A stretch of DNA of 64,000 bases from Hydrogenoanaerobacterium sp032017025. GTDB taxonomy: Bacteria > Bacillota > Clostridia > Oscillospirales > Ruminococcaceae. The notes beneath the pieces were generated by a model. The model was not told the DNA's origin. It saw nothing but the letters and a program-made list of their open reading frames with translations, and did not search any database. The stretch is from NCBI RefSeq assembly GCF_032017025.1, contig NZ_DALZQO010000016.1, forward strand, positions 9,149-73,148, written 5' to 3'. Below are positions 7,770 to 14,159 of the stretch, one piece after another; within the stretch, counting starts at the first letter, position 1, and the number at the start of each line of letters is the position of its first letter. Position numbers and translations under genes: made by a program.

Positions 7770-7846
7770 ACAAAAAGACGGCATTGTCTTACGTATTAAA
7801 CAGCTTTATCATCACTTTGGTCGGTGGGAGATAAGGCTGTTTTTTT
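7770..7846 (+). ncRNA. Putative antisense RNA (ctRNA-like) to the rep leader
   Basis: From the promoter at 7735-7763 a transcript of about 77 nt would start near 7770. It has a small stem-loop (AAGAC/GTCTT, 7776-7790) and ends in a terminator hairpin (7799-7810 paired with 7830-7841, 12 bp, then a U-tract to 7846). It has no start codon with a ribosome site. It is fully complementary to the stretch between the upstream gene (7872) and rep (7647), that is, to the rep mRNA leader. Counter-transcribed RNAs of this size and place control Rep synthesis in many rolling-circle plasmids. The RNA itself is inferred from promoter and terminator only. Confidence 0.55.
7798..7846 (+). terminator. Intrinsic terminator of the antisense RNA
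   Basis: AACAGCTTTATC (7799-7810) pairs with GATAAGGCTGTT (7830-7841), and the U-tract runs to 7846. Only the rightward direction has a proper U-tract. Confidence 0.75.
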
Positions 7847-7871
7847 GTGTTTATTTTTCAAGGTACATCCC

Positions 7872-8384
7872 TCAATCTTGGGCGTATTTTTCGGGTATCC
7901 ATCCCCTGCTTGTCCTAACCATTGTTTCACTGATGGTGGTCCCGGGTAGCTTGATAATCATATGTATCTCGGCGGGCATGCTCATGCTCTCCGGCAAACT
8001 TAGCCTTTGGATGCCGCGGCAGAGCTCTCGCTTAAACAGATCCGCTGCATACGGTTTGCCTTTCCGCTCCGGCAACTTTGCAGTTGTCTGCAAAATCGGC
8101 TTTTGTTTGTCTGCTTTTTCGGCATCTGCTCTGCTCCTCTCTTTGTGCAGCGAGAACACTGTTATCCCGTTGCAATCTCCAGCCAGCGTAATTCTACCGG
8201 TGCCGCTGCATTGTTTTAACTTAATGCTATACTTAAAATGTGTGGCAATTCCGCTGAACGATATACCAGTGATTCGATACAGGTCATCCCCGATCGGGAC
8301 GTTAACTTGCTTTTTCTTACTGTACAGCTCTATGGCTGCGGTGGAATCTTGCAACTTGAGTTCTTCTACGCTTAATACGCGCAT
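7872..8384 (-). CDS. Prophage early protein, unknown function
   Basis: This 170-residue protein (RVLSVEELKLQDSTAAIELY, and SIKLKQCSGTGRITLAGD) is not one that I recognise. It looks soluble, with a beta-rich first half and a basic middle (EKADKQKPILQTTAKLPERKGK). The ATG follows AAGGAG by ten bases. It lies upstream of rep in the same direction, with 220 bp between them that hold the antisense RNA. Its start is overlapped by a small membrane peptide gene (8317-8469). Position suggests a replication or control function, which is inference only. Confidence 0.55.
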   Translation of the reverse strand: MRVLSVEELKLQDSTAAIELYSKKKQVNVPIGDDLYRITGISFSGIATHFKYSIKLKQCSGTGRITLAGDCNGITVFSLHKERSRADAEKADKQKPILQTTAKLPERKGKPYAADLFKRELCRGIQRLSLPESMSMPAEIHMIIKLPGTTISETMVRTSRGWIPEKYAQD

Positions 8385-8469
8385 TAATTTTCCACTCCTT
8401 GACTATATAATTGTTGATAACTTCTGCAATGCAGATAGTTGCAATGATTGCGAAACATCCTATTTCCAT
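8317..8469 (-). CDS. Small single-TM peptide overlapping the next gene
   Basis: An ATG at 8469 is preceded by GAGGGGG five bases upstream and opens a 50-codon frame. It encodes a hydrophobic N-terminus (MEIGCFAIIATICIAEVI) followed by a very basic tail (NARIKRRRTQVARFHRSHRA). It overlaps the following gene by 68 bp in another frame, and the ribosome site of that gene lies within it. The strong ribosome site argues that it is translated, either as a small membrane peptide or as a coupling leader. Confidence 0.45.
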   Translation of the reverse strand: MEIGCFAIIATICIAEVINNYIVKEWKINARIKRRRTQVARFHRSHRAVQ

Positions 8470-8539
8470 TTTTCCCCCTCGATTCTTAATGTTTGGGGCT
8501 TGTCCATTAAAGTCCCACTGTTATTTTTATCTTTATTTG

Positions 8540-8568
8540 TTGCCAATCTTTGTAAATCGTGGTAAAAT
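8540..8568 (+). promoter_or_regulatory. Promoter of the 2-TM / Pro-rich gene pair
   Basis: TTGCCA (8540-8545) and TAAAAT (8563-8568) have 17 bp between them. The TTG start of the first gene lies 24 bp after the -10, so the leader is short. Confidence 0.65.
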
Positions 8569-8591
8569 CATGTCTAAGTGAGGGGATTGTT

Positions 8592-9107
8592 TTGAGAGAA
8601 AAATACTGGGCAATGTATGAAGAGCTGGTCACATCAAAATATTACTACTGGCATTACAGAGCTACTTCTACGTTAATTGATAATATTGTAAATGGCGTAT
8701 TGTGCGTGGCGTCCGCTGTTAGTATTTCCTCTTGGTTAATCTGGAATAAACTACCGTGGCTATGGGCTTGTATCATATCTATTTCTCAGGTAATCGGTGC
8801 TGTTCGACATTTATTTCCATTCTCTCGCCAAATATCCGCTGTTAACCTTCTCAATCCAGAGCTAGATCTTTTGATTAATGAAGTTGACTACGATTGGGAT
8901 CGTGTCGATAACCTTTCAGACGGAGAGATTAGCCGATTAACGTTTGAATATCAAGAGCAATTTATAATGCTAGAAAATAAGTATATCGGAAGTGCTTACT
9001 TCCCAAGGAACCATCGTTGCGAAACAAAAGCTGTTTCTGACCGTAAAGCATATTTTTTCCAACACTATCAAGTTACAGAATCTAACACATTGGAGGTATC
9101 AAAATGA
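8592..9107 (+). CDS. Two-TM membrane protein (SLATT-like layout), cargo gene
   Basis: This 171-residue protein starts at TTG 8592, six bases after AGGGG. Residues 1-25 form a helix (REKYWAMYEELVTSKYYYWH), two membrane segments follow (IVNGVLCVASAVSISSWLIW and LPWLWACIISISQVIGAV), and then an acidic cytosolic helical part of about 90 residues. Short N-helix, two TM helices and cytosolic helices is the layout of the SLATT domains found next to nucleotide-signalling defence genes, but I cannot confirm homology by eye. It points against the phage genes, has its own promoter and terminator, and overlaps a proline-rich peptide gene by 4 bp. A protective or exclusion role of the pair is inference. 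Confidence 0.6.
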   Translation: MREKYWAMYEELVTSKYYYWHYRATSTLIDNIVNGVLCVASAVSISSWLIWNKLPWLWACIISISQVIGAVRHLFPFSRQISAVNLLNPELDLLINEVDYDWDRVDNLSDGEISRLTFEYQEQFIMLENKYIGSAYFPRNHRCETKAVSDRKAYFFQHYQVTESNTLEVSK

Positions 9108-9250
9108 GTAAAGACCCTATTCAAAGACCACTCTCCCCTAGACCAGAACCCTCCCGCCCCTCAGGCACTCCTAACCATGAAAATAGCGAAAAGAGAGGTA
9201 ACGTGCCACCGTCAACAACTTCCACTCCGCCCCCACCACGAAAAAAATAA
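9104..9250 (+). CDS. Proline-rich 48-residue partner peptide
   Basis: The ATG overlaps the TGA of the 2-TM gene (ATGA at 9104-9107), and GGAGG lies upstream inside that gene. The 48-residue product is about one quarter proline with a PPPP stretch before a basic end (PPPPRKK). It should be disordered and cytosolic. There is no cysteine and no hydrophobic segment. Tight overlap and a shared terminator make it a functional partner of the membrane protein, for example a ligand or a toxin-neutralising peptide; neither is shown. Confidence 0.6.
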   Translation: MSKDPIQRPLSPRPEPSRPSGTPNHENSEKRGNVPPSTTSTPPPPRKK

Positions 9251-9259
9251 TACTTATCT

Positions 9260-9293
9260 ATTGAGGTTCGTCTAATGGACAACCTCAATTTTT
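9260..9293 (+). terminator. Terminator of the 2-TM / Pro-rich pair
   Basis: ATTGAGGTT (9260-9268) pairs perfectly with AACCTCAAT (9281-9289) and is followed by TTTTT. Confidence 0.8.
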
Positions 9294-9387
9294 ATGCCTT
9301 AAACTTTTTTGCCAAAATCCTATAGAAAACGCAGCCCACATAAACCCCTAGTAGAAATACCATCAGATGTATTCCTATTTCGCACAT
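9292..9387 (-). CDS. 31-residue single-TM peptide
   Basis: An ATG at 9387 is preceded by AAGGAGGGGG eight bases upstream. The peptide is nearly all membrane segment (GIHLMVFLLGVYVGCVFY) with a basic tail (RILAKKFKA). It is too short for family assignment. The very strong ribosome site and its place in a row of small prophage genes make it likely real. Small phage membrane peptides of this kind often act on the host envelope; the function here is unknown. Confidence 0.5.
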   Translation of the reverse strand: MCEIGIHLMVFLLGVYVGCVFYRILAKKFKA

Positions 9388-9424
9388 GCTGTTTACCCCC
9401 TCCTTTTTTAAAGGCTTGTCCGCC

Positions 9425-9532
9425 TTACTTTTTAAAACATCTGCCTACCGTGAGTCCCAGCATAAATGCGCAGAGTATAATCGTGAGCATCAGCGCCCCG
9501 GCTTGTCCGTCATAACGGATTATCCCGAACAT
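9425..9532 (-). CDS. 35-residue single-TM peptide
   Basis: The ATG at 9532 follows AGGAGGACAAACCT. The product has a short polar start (MFGIIRYDGQAG), one membrane segment (ALMLTIILCAFMLGLTVG) and a basic end (RCFKK). It lies 37 bp upstream of the 31-residue peptide and has the same layout, so the two may work together or be duplicates. I do not recognise a family. Confidence 0.5.
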   Translation of the reverse strand: MFGIIRYDGQAGALMLTIILCAFMLGLTVGRCFKK

Positions 9533-9563
9533 AGGTTTGTCCTCCTTTCTGGCAGCCGCCGGG

Positions 9564-9743
9564 CTAAACCGGCAACTCAGGGTGCTCAGCATAGAAATTT
9601 GACATCACATGCCCTGCGTTTTCCATCATTTTTTTAATGTGCGGCGCTTTTTCCTCTTCGCTCATCGTGCTGAACGGTACGACTGAGCCATCCCTTAGTT
9701 TTATGTACGATGAATACGTTAAGGGCTTTCGCATTCTTTTCAT
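9564..9743 (-). CDS. Small soluble prophage protein
   Basis: This 59-residue protein has the sequence features KPLTYSSYIKLRDGSVVPF and a helical C-terminus (EEEKAPHIKKMMENAGHVM). It resembles small hypothetical proteins found in Firmicute prophage early regions, but I cannot name a family. GAGGTG precedes the possible starts (ATG 9743 or 9734). It lies between the DUF739-type regulator and the two small membrane peptides, all leftward, and so is likely an early gene under the leftward promoter at 10064-10092. Confidence 0.5.
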   Translation of the reverse strand: MKRMRKPLTYSSYIKLRDGSVVPFSTMSEEEKAPHIKKMMENAGHVMSNFYAEHPELPV

Positions 9744-9812
9744 CACCTCGATTATATGTATGAATTATTAAGAATGTCCTATCCAAAAATAATTTGTAGA
9801 TTATAAATCTAC

Positions 9813-10031
9813 TTAGTTGGCAAAAAAAATATTTTCCTTTTCTTCTAAAGATGTTATGCCTAAAATTTCGCAGAACTTAGCAATTTCACTTGATTTAAAC
9901 TCAGACATATTGTCTATTTTTCTTTGCAGCCCATAAGTAGTCAAATTCATTTGCTTCGCAATATTCCAATACTTTAACCCAGATGCCTTTACTTTCGTTC
10001 TTAATTTTACTGTATTGGTCAAGTTCAACAC
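9813..10031 (-). CDS. Cro-like regulator (DUF739-type HTH)
   Basis: The protein of 72 residues has a helix-turn-helix region (SGLKYWNIAKQMNLTTYGLQ) with the pattern of DUF739 phage regulators, which act as Cro counterparts to the repressor. It is divergent from the S24 repressor gene with 148 bp between them that hold both promoters. The first gene of the leftward early operon, it would counter the repressor after induction. Whether it still matters in this defective prophage is unknown. Confidence 0.75.
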   Translation of the reverse strand: MLNLTNTVKLRTKVKASGLKYWNIAKQMNLTTYGLQRKIDNMSEFKSSEIAKFCEILGITSLEEKENIFFAN

Positions 10032-10063
10032 TTCCTTTCTGTAGATTTTTTAGCTACAATGTT

Positions 10064-10092
10064 ATGTTAACACCTTGTTTCCTAATTGTCAA
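10064..10092 (-). promoter_or_regulatory. Leftward early promoter of the lysogeny switch
   Basis: On the minus strand TTGACA (10092-10087) lies 17 bp from TAACAT (10069-10064). The near-repeat GTGTTGACA / GTGTTAACA covers both the -35 and the -10, and a related GTGTTATTA lies by the repressor promoter; these are candidate operator half-sites. Confidence 0.7.
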
Positions 10093-10120
10093 CACATTTA
10101 TGCAATAAATTCAATTTTTG

Positions 10121-10149
10121 TTGATTTTTAATAATCAATGTGTTATTAT
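10121..10149 (+). promoter_or_regulatory. Promoter of the repressor gene with operator-like repeats
   Basis: TTGATT (10121-10126) and TATTAT (10144-10149) have 17 bp between them. TTGATT and AATCAA form a perfect 6-bp inverted repeat at 10121-10138 across the -35, a plausible autoregulatory operator. Confidence 0.65.
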
Positions 10150-10179
10150 TATAGTATCCCATAGAGAGAGGGTATTGAG

Positions 10180-10845
10180 ATGTCACATATAGGTATCAGA
10201 ATTAGGCAAAGGCGAGAAGAGTTAGGTTACTCTCAGGATGAATTAGCTAAAAAGCTTGGCTATAAGTCTAGGTCAACCATAAATAAAATTGAGATGGGTG
10301 TAAACGATATTACACAATCAAAAATACAAGCATTTGCTGACGCTTTAGGGACGACGCCATCCAATTTAATGGGTTGGAACAATGAACCTTGCCATATTAA
10401 CGATTCCGGATGCAGTGATGAAGAAATCTATAAGGCCGGCGGCATTTCTGTTGTTTCATACCCTCTCATCGCAATAATTGGTTCTGTTCGTGCAGGTTAT
10501 GGCGGAATCGCCTATGAAGAAATCGTAGGATATGAAACAGCCGATGTGAAAAACCCGGAAGAGTGTTTTTATTTGGTTGTTCATGGCGACAGCATGGAGC
10601 CCGATATCCACGACGGTGACCTTGCCCTTGTTCGCAAGCAAAGCGATGTGGACAGCGGCGACTTAGCTGTAGTTATCATTAATGGCGATGAAGGGACACT
10701 CAAGAGAGTGGTTAAAGCTCAGGGTGCGCTCATTCTTCAACCTTTTAACCCTAGCCATGAAACCACTGTAATTACAGGCGAAATGCTAAATGAGGTTAAA
10801 ATTGCCGGCAAGGTGCTTTATACAACATCAAAAAAACGATGGTAA
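10180..10845 (+). CDS. Phage repressor: XRE HTH plus S24 peptidase domain
   Basis: The 221-residue protein has an N-terminal XRE helix-turn-helix (residues 4-62, RQRREELGYSQDELAKKLGY) and a C-terminal LexA/CI-type S24 domain. The expected self-cleavage site is the Ala-Gly in VRAGYGG near residue 107, the catalytic serine is in HGDSMEP near residue 137, and the lysine is in GTLKRV near residue 175. This is a CI-like repressor that is cleaved after RecA activation, so the prophage is likely DNA-damage inducible. It is divergent from the DUF739 regulator and codirectional with the integrase. Confidence 0.9.
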   Translation: MSHIGIRIRQRREELGYSQDELAKKLGYKSRSTINKIEMGVNDITQSKIQAFADALGTTPSNLMGWNNEPCHINDSGCSDEEIYKAGGISVVSYPLIAIIGSVRAGYGGIAYEEIVGYETADVKNPEECFYLVVHGDSMEPDIHDGDLALVRKQSDVDSGDLAVVIINGDEGTLKRVVKAQGALILQPFNPSHETTVITGEMLNEVKIAGKVLYTTSKKRW

Positions 10846-10854
10846 ACAAAAAAT

Positions 10855-10877
10855 CCACCTAATCACTGATTAGGTGG
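10855..10877 (-). terminator. First of two tandem leftward terminators
   Basis: CCACCTAATCA and TGATTAGGTGG form a perfect 11-bp stem with a one-base centre. On the minus strand it is followed by ATTTTTTG; the plus side has no U-tract. It would stop transcripts entering the repressor gene from the right. Confidence 0.6.
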
Positions 10878-10889
10878 TAAAATATTAAA

Positions 10890-10976
10890 TAAAAAATCCG
10901 TCCGCTATTGGCGTAGCGAACGGACAAATGCAGAAATTCATCTACCCGACTAAAAGTAAATACGGAATAACTCTGC
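10890..10976 (-). ncRNA. Putative small RNA between repressor and integrase
   Basis: A leftward promoter at 10983-11011 would start an RNA near 10976. The RNA would end about 87 nt later in a hairpin (10897-10907 with 10914-10924, one G-U pair) followed by TTTTTT at 10896-10891; a second terminator lies just beyond. There is no ribosome site with a meaningful reading frame. The RNA is antisense to the leader of the integrase gene, so it could limit integrase synthesis. Only promoter and terminator are seen; the transcript is inferred. Confidence 0.5.
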
Positions 10977-10982
10977 CCTTTT

Positions 10983-11011
10983 ATTGTACCTTAAACACAG
11001 TAATTTGGCAA
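10983..11011 (-). promoter_or_regulatory. Leftward promoter inside the integrase leader
   Basis: On the minus strand TTGCCA (11011-11006) is followed after 17 bp by TACAAT (10988-10983). No leftward gene lies downstream before the tandem terminators. Confidence 0.6.
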
Positions 11012-11053
11012 GTTATCTCTTGCTTACAAATATACTGTTTTGAGGTGAAAACA

Positions 11054-12481
11054 ATGAAAATCGGTGCAGCTTATGTACGTGTATCAACGGACGATCAGCT
11101 TGAGTATAGCCCCGAAAGCCAGATAGATACTATACAAGCGTACGCTAAAGCCCATGATATCATCATACCGGAGGAATTTATCTTTCAAGAAGATGACGGT
11201 GTCAGCGGTCGCAAGGTAAAACGCCGCCATGAGTTTATGCGTATGATAGGTATTGCAAAAACGAAGCCTAAGCCTTTCGACGTTATATTGGTTTGGAAAT
11301 TTAACCGCTTTGCACGAAACCGTGAGGATAGTGTTGTTTATAAATCAATGCTTCGCAAGGATCTCGGCATCGATGTTGTTTCGATAAATGAACCCCTGCC
11401 AGATGATGACAAACTGTCAATTCTCATGGAGGCTTTCATCGAAGCGATGGACGAATACTATTCAATAAACCTCGGTGAAGATGTTCGACGTGGTATGATT
11501 AAAAAAGCAAGCCGTGGCGAGCCTGTATCAACCCCACCGTTTGGTTATGATATTCGTGAAAAGCAATTTTATCCCAACCCCGATGCCACTCCTATTGTTC
11601 AAATGATTTTTCAGGAGTACCTTGCTGGCAAGAGTACTCGGGATCTGGCTCTTACCGTTACCGGTATGGGAGTGAGAACCGCACGAGGCGGTCGGTTTGA
11701 AAATCGTACTATCCAATATATTTTAAATAATCCTACCTACATTGGTAAAATACGTTACAGCCCTAATGGTCGCGCCGATCGAGACTTTGATAATCCCGAT
11801 CTTATTATTTCCGATGGTTCTCATGAACCAATAATTGATAACGATACATGGGAACGCGTGCAGGCAAAACTTAAAGAATCTAAAAAATTATATTCAAAAC
11901 ATAGCCGCATTCGAGAAAAGCAGGATTTCATGTTGCAAGGCCTTGTAAAATGCAGCAATTGTGGTGCTACACTTACACGCAGCTCGCGTAACTCTTTACA
12001 GTGCAACAAATATGTACATGGGTTATGTGATGTATCTCACTATATCACAATGAAGCTTATTATCCAGGCAGTAATCGAATGTATTGAGGAAGATTTCAAG
12101 TCTGCGAATTTTGAAATTATCAATAAAAGTATTCCTTCTAAGGTTGACATGTCAAACATTTTTGAATCTCAGATTGCCCGCGAGAAGCAAAAGCTAGAAC
12201 GTGTAAAGTTTGCCTATGAAAACTGCGTAGATTCTCTTGAAGAATACAAGGAAAACAAGCAAAAAATATTGGACGCATTAGCACATCTTGAATCTCAGCA
12301 ACCCACTCCTCCCGCTCCAATTACAACGCGAGACTTTATTGAAAAACACAAAGATGCCCCTCAGCTTCTCCGGGATTCAAGTATAAGCGAAACCGAAAAA
12401 AACAAGCTCCTGCGCACGTTCATCGACCAGATTGTTTTTTATCGTAAAAAGAATCATGTTCAGATTATTTACTATGCTTAA
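11054..12481 (+). CDS. Large serine recombinase (prophage integrase)
   Basis: The start is ATG 11054, after GAGGTGAAAACA, giving 475 residues. The N-terminal resolvase domain shows AYVRVSTDDQ with the catalytic serine near residue 10. It is followed by the recombinase domain (GYDIREKQFY, NPTYIGKIRYS), a zinc ribbon (CSNCGATL ... CNKYVHGLC) near residues 300-325, and a coiled coil to the C-terminus. Large serine integrases join short attP and attB sites and need a directionality factor for excision. Its stop codon lies about 20 bp before the first cotJC codon that is left, so the gene sits at the very edge of the element, as integrases usually do. Confidence 0.93.
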   Translation: MKIGAAYVRVSTDDQLEYSPESQIDTIQAYAKAHDIIIPEEFIFQEDDGVSGRKVKRRHEFMRMIGIAKTKPKPFDVILVWKFNRFARNREDSVVYKSMLRKDLGIDVVSINEPLPDDDKLSILMEAFIEAMDEYYSINLGEDVRRGMIKKASRGEPVSTPPFGYDIREKQFYPNPDATPIVQMIFQEYLAGKSTRDLALTVTGMGVRTARGGRFENRTIQYILNNPTYIGKIRYSPNGRADRDFDNPDLIISDGSHEPIIDNDTWERVQAKLKESKKLYSKHSRIREKQDFMLQGLVKCSNCGATLTRSSRNSLQCNKYVHGLCDVSHYITMKLIIQAVIECIEEDFKSANFEIINKSIPSKVDMSNIFESQIAREKQKLERVKFAYENCVDSLEEYKENKQKILDALAHLESQQPTPPAPITTRDFIEKHKDAPQLLRDSSISETEKNKLLRTFIDQIVFYRKKNHVQIIYYA

Positions 12482-12510
12482 ATACTATCACCTTTTTCTA
12501 CATGGTGGAC
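12482..12510. other. Prophage-host junction (att site) within cotJC
   Basis: Prophage sequence (integrase stop at 12481) gives way to cotJC coding sequence, which is recognisable from codon GGT at 12504 (GGPDGE). The crossover must lie in this stretch. The core dinucleotide cannot be set without the other end of the element. Confidence 0.65.
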
Positions 12511-13022
12511 CCGACGGCGAAATGGGCGCTGCAACCCGCTATCTAAGCCAGCGTTACGTCATGCCTTATAATGAAGCAAAAGCAATTTTGACCGACGTAG
12601 GGACTGAAGAACTCGCACACGAAGAGCTCGTTTCAACCCTTGTATATCAGCTGACACGTAACCTGACCCCAAAGCAAATTAAAGACGGCGGCTTTAGCGA
12701 TTACTTTATCAACCACACCACCGGTGTTTACCCCTGCAATGCAGACGGTCAACCGTTTTCTGCGGCGACCCTGCAATCCACCGGTGACCCAATCGCCGAT
12801 CTGTTTGAGGACATGGCCGCAGAGCAAAAGGCGCGCATTACCTATGATAACATTCTGCGCCTCGTAGATGATCCCGACGTGCGCGATGTCATTAAATTCT
12901 TGCGTGAACGCGAAATTGTCCACTTCCAGCGTTTTGGTGAATCGCTGCGCGTTGTACAAGACCACCTCGACTCAAAGAACTTCTACGCATTTAACCCCGC
13001 ATTTGACACCCCCAGAAGATAA
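12504..13022 (+). pseudogene. cotJC: Manganese catalase / spore coat protein CotJC, 5' end displaced by prophage
   Basis: These 172 codons match CotJC from its conserved GGPDGE (about residue 28 of the family) to the end: MGAATRYLSQRYVMPY, TDVGTEELAHEEL, NHTTGVYPC, EQKARITYDNILRLVDDPDV and REREIVHFQRFGE. The di-manganese ligands (Glu in GGPDGE, Glu and His in EELAHEE, Glu and His in the later helices) are all present. Only the N-terminal ~28 residues are missing, and the sequence breaks exactly where the integrase gene ends. The frame stays open upstream into integrase DNA, but no convincing start exists there. The gene is interrupted rather than decayed, so excision could restore it. Confidence 0.85.
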
Positions 13023-13037
13023 TACACAAAGAACATA

Positions 13038-13073
13038 CCCCCTCCTCCTGCATTTGTGTACAGGGCGAGGGGG
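13038..13073. terminator. Hairpin between convergent cotJC and msrAB
   Basis: CCCCCTC (13038-13044) pairs with GAGGGGG (13067-13073), with a further CCTG/CAGG pair inside. U-tracts are poor on both sides, so termination strength is uncertain. Confidence 0.45.
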
Positions 13074-13089
13074 ATTTCTCATTTGTTCT

Positions 13090-14052
13090 CTATTGTACAT
13101 AGGGCAGCAGATAACCGTAGCCTTCCTCCTGCATTTTGCTCTTTGGCACAAAACGGATTGCCGCACTGTTGATGCAATAACGCAATCCCCCGCGCTCACG
13201 CGGGCCGTCATCAAAGACATGGCCCAAATGCGCATCGCCCACACGGCTGCGAACCTCACTGCGCAGCATTCCGTGAGAGGTATCGGTCGTCTCGCGTACC
13301 ACATTCGGGTCGATTGGGGCCGAAAAGCTTGGCCAGCCGCAGCCCGATTCAAATTTATCACCCGAGAAAAACAACGGCTCACCCGAAGTGATATCGACAT
13401 AGATGCCTTTTTCATCATGGTTCCAATATTCGTTACGAAAAGGCGGCTCGGTTGCACTGTGCTGCGTCACCTCGTACTGAAGCTCCGTCAGCTGCTGTTT
13501 CAACTCAGCCTGTGCAGGTACAGCATACTGTGCCGGGTCAACCAGCGCCTGCTTTGCCTGCTGAATCTTATCCCAACCGATATGGCAATAGCCGCCGGGG
13601 TTCTTGTCCAGATAGTGCTGGTGGTACTCTTCCGCCTTGTAGTAGCTCTCAAGCGGCTTTACCTCGATGGCAATGGGGCGGTCATAACGTGTTTGAAGCC
13701 GGGCAATCGAGGTGCGAATTACATCTTCATCCTCCTGCCTCACAAAATAGATACCGGTGCGGTACTGGCTGCCGACATCGTTACCCTGCCGATTCAGCGA
13801 GATAGGGTTGATTGCCTCATAATAAAGATTCAACAGAAACGGCAGGCTGATTTTATCCGCATTATAATCGACACGCACCGTTTCGGCATGGCCTGTATTC
13901 CTACGGCAGACATCCTCGTAGGTAGGGTTTTCGGTTTTGCCGTTGGCATAGCCCACCTCGGTTTCTGTCGCGCCGTTTATCTCCTGCATGTATTTTTCAA
14001 GCCCCCAAAAACAGCCACCTGCCAAATAAATCTGCCTGCATGTCCCCTTCAT
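13090..14052 (-). CDS. msrAB: Bifunctional methionine sulfoxide reductase MsrA/MsrB
   Basis: The 320-residue protein is a fusion of MsrA and MsrB. MsrA occupies residues 1-160, with the catalytic cysteine in GGCFWGLEKY near residue 14 and GYANGKTENPTYEDV. MsrB occupies residues 175-315, with CGWPSF, the GDAHLGHVF motif and the catalytic cysteine in RYCINSAAIRF. It repairs both sulfoxide stereoisomers of methionine in the cytosol. I choose ATG 14052 because GGAAGG lies nine bases upstream and the family begins at this point (QIYLAGGCFWG); an earlier in-frame ATG would add a hydrophobic leader with no ribosome site. Confidence 0.92.
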   Translation of the reverse strand: MKGTCRQIYLAGGCFWGLEKYMQEINGATETEVGYANGKTENPTYEDVCRRNTGHAETVRVDYNADKISLPFLLNLYYEAINPISLNRQGNDVGSQYRTGIYFVRQEDEDVIRTSIARLQTRYDRPIAIEVKPLESYYKAEEYHQHYLDKNPGGYCHIGWDKIQQAKQALVDPAQYAVPAQAELKQQLTELQYEVTQHSATEPPFRNEYWNHDEKGIYVDITSGEPLFFSGDKFESGCGWPSFSAPIDPNVVRETTDTSHGMLRSEVRSRVGDAHLGHVFDDGPRERGGLRYCINSAAIRFVPKSKMQEEGYGYLLPYVQ

Positions 14053-14127
14053 CAAATCAATCCTTCCCATTCTTTTCTTTGTATTGTCCTTATTATAGGT
14101 TGGCCGTTTGTATAAAACAAGCAGAAT

Positions 14128-14154
14128 AAAAAAAGTCCGTGCTTGGCACACGGA
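14128..14154 (-). terminator. Terminator after the HD hydrolase gene
   Basis: TCCGTG (14136-14141) pairs with CACGGA (14149-14154). U-tracts flank it on both strands (minus TTTTTTT, plus TTTTTTT), so it can act in both directions. Confidence 0.7.
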
Positions 14155-14159
14155 TTTTT

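Noticed and set aside
7735..8565. Rightward open frame of about 276 codons across the rep leader
   Set aside because: It overlaps the -35 box of the antisense RNA, includes the terminator, and is antisense to a gene with a good ribosome site. The protein has no coherent pattern.
1..12481. Tailocin (phage-tail-like bacteriocin) instead of defective prophage
   Set aside because: The missing head genes would fit, but the sheath is truncated and could not contract, and an integrase, a Rep and a repressor are present.
12432..12503. Alternative start of cotJC within the integrase 3' end
   Set aside because: Two ATG codons are in frame, but neither has a ribosome site and the residues before GGPDGE do not resemble the CotJC N-terminus.
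12868..14115. Long rightward open frame of about 415 codons opposite msrAB
   Set aside because: It lies wholly antisense to a clear MsrA/MsrB fusion, has no family-like sequence and no suitable ribosome site; it is a shadow of the codon bias of msrAB.
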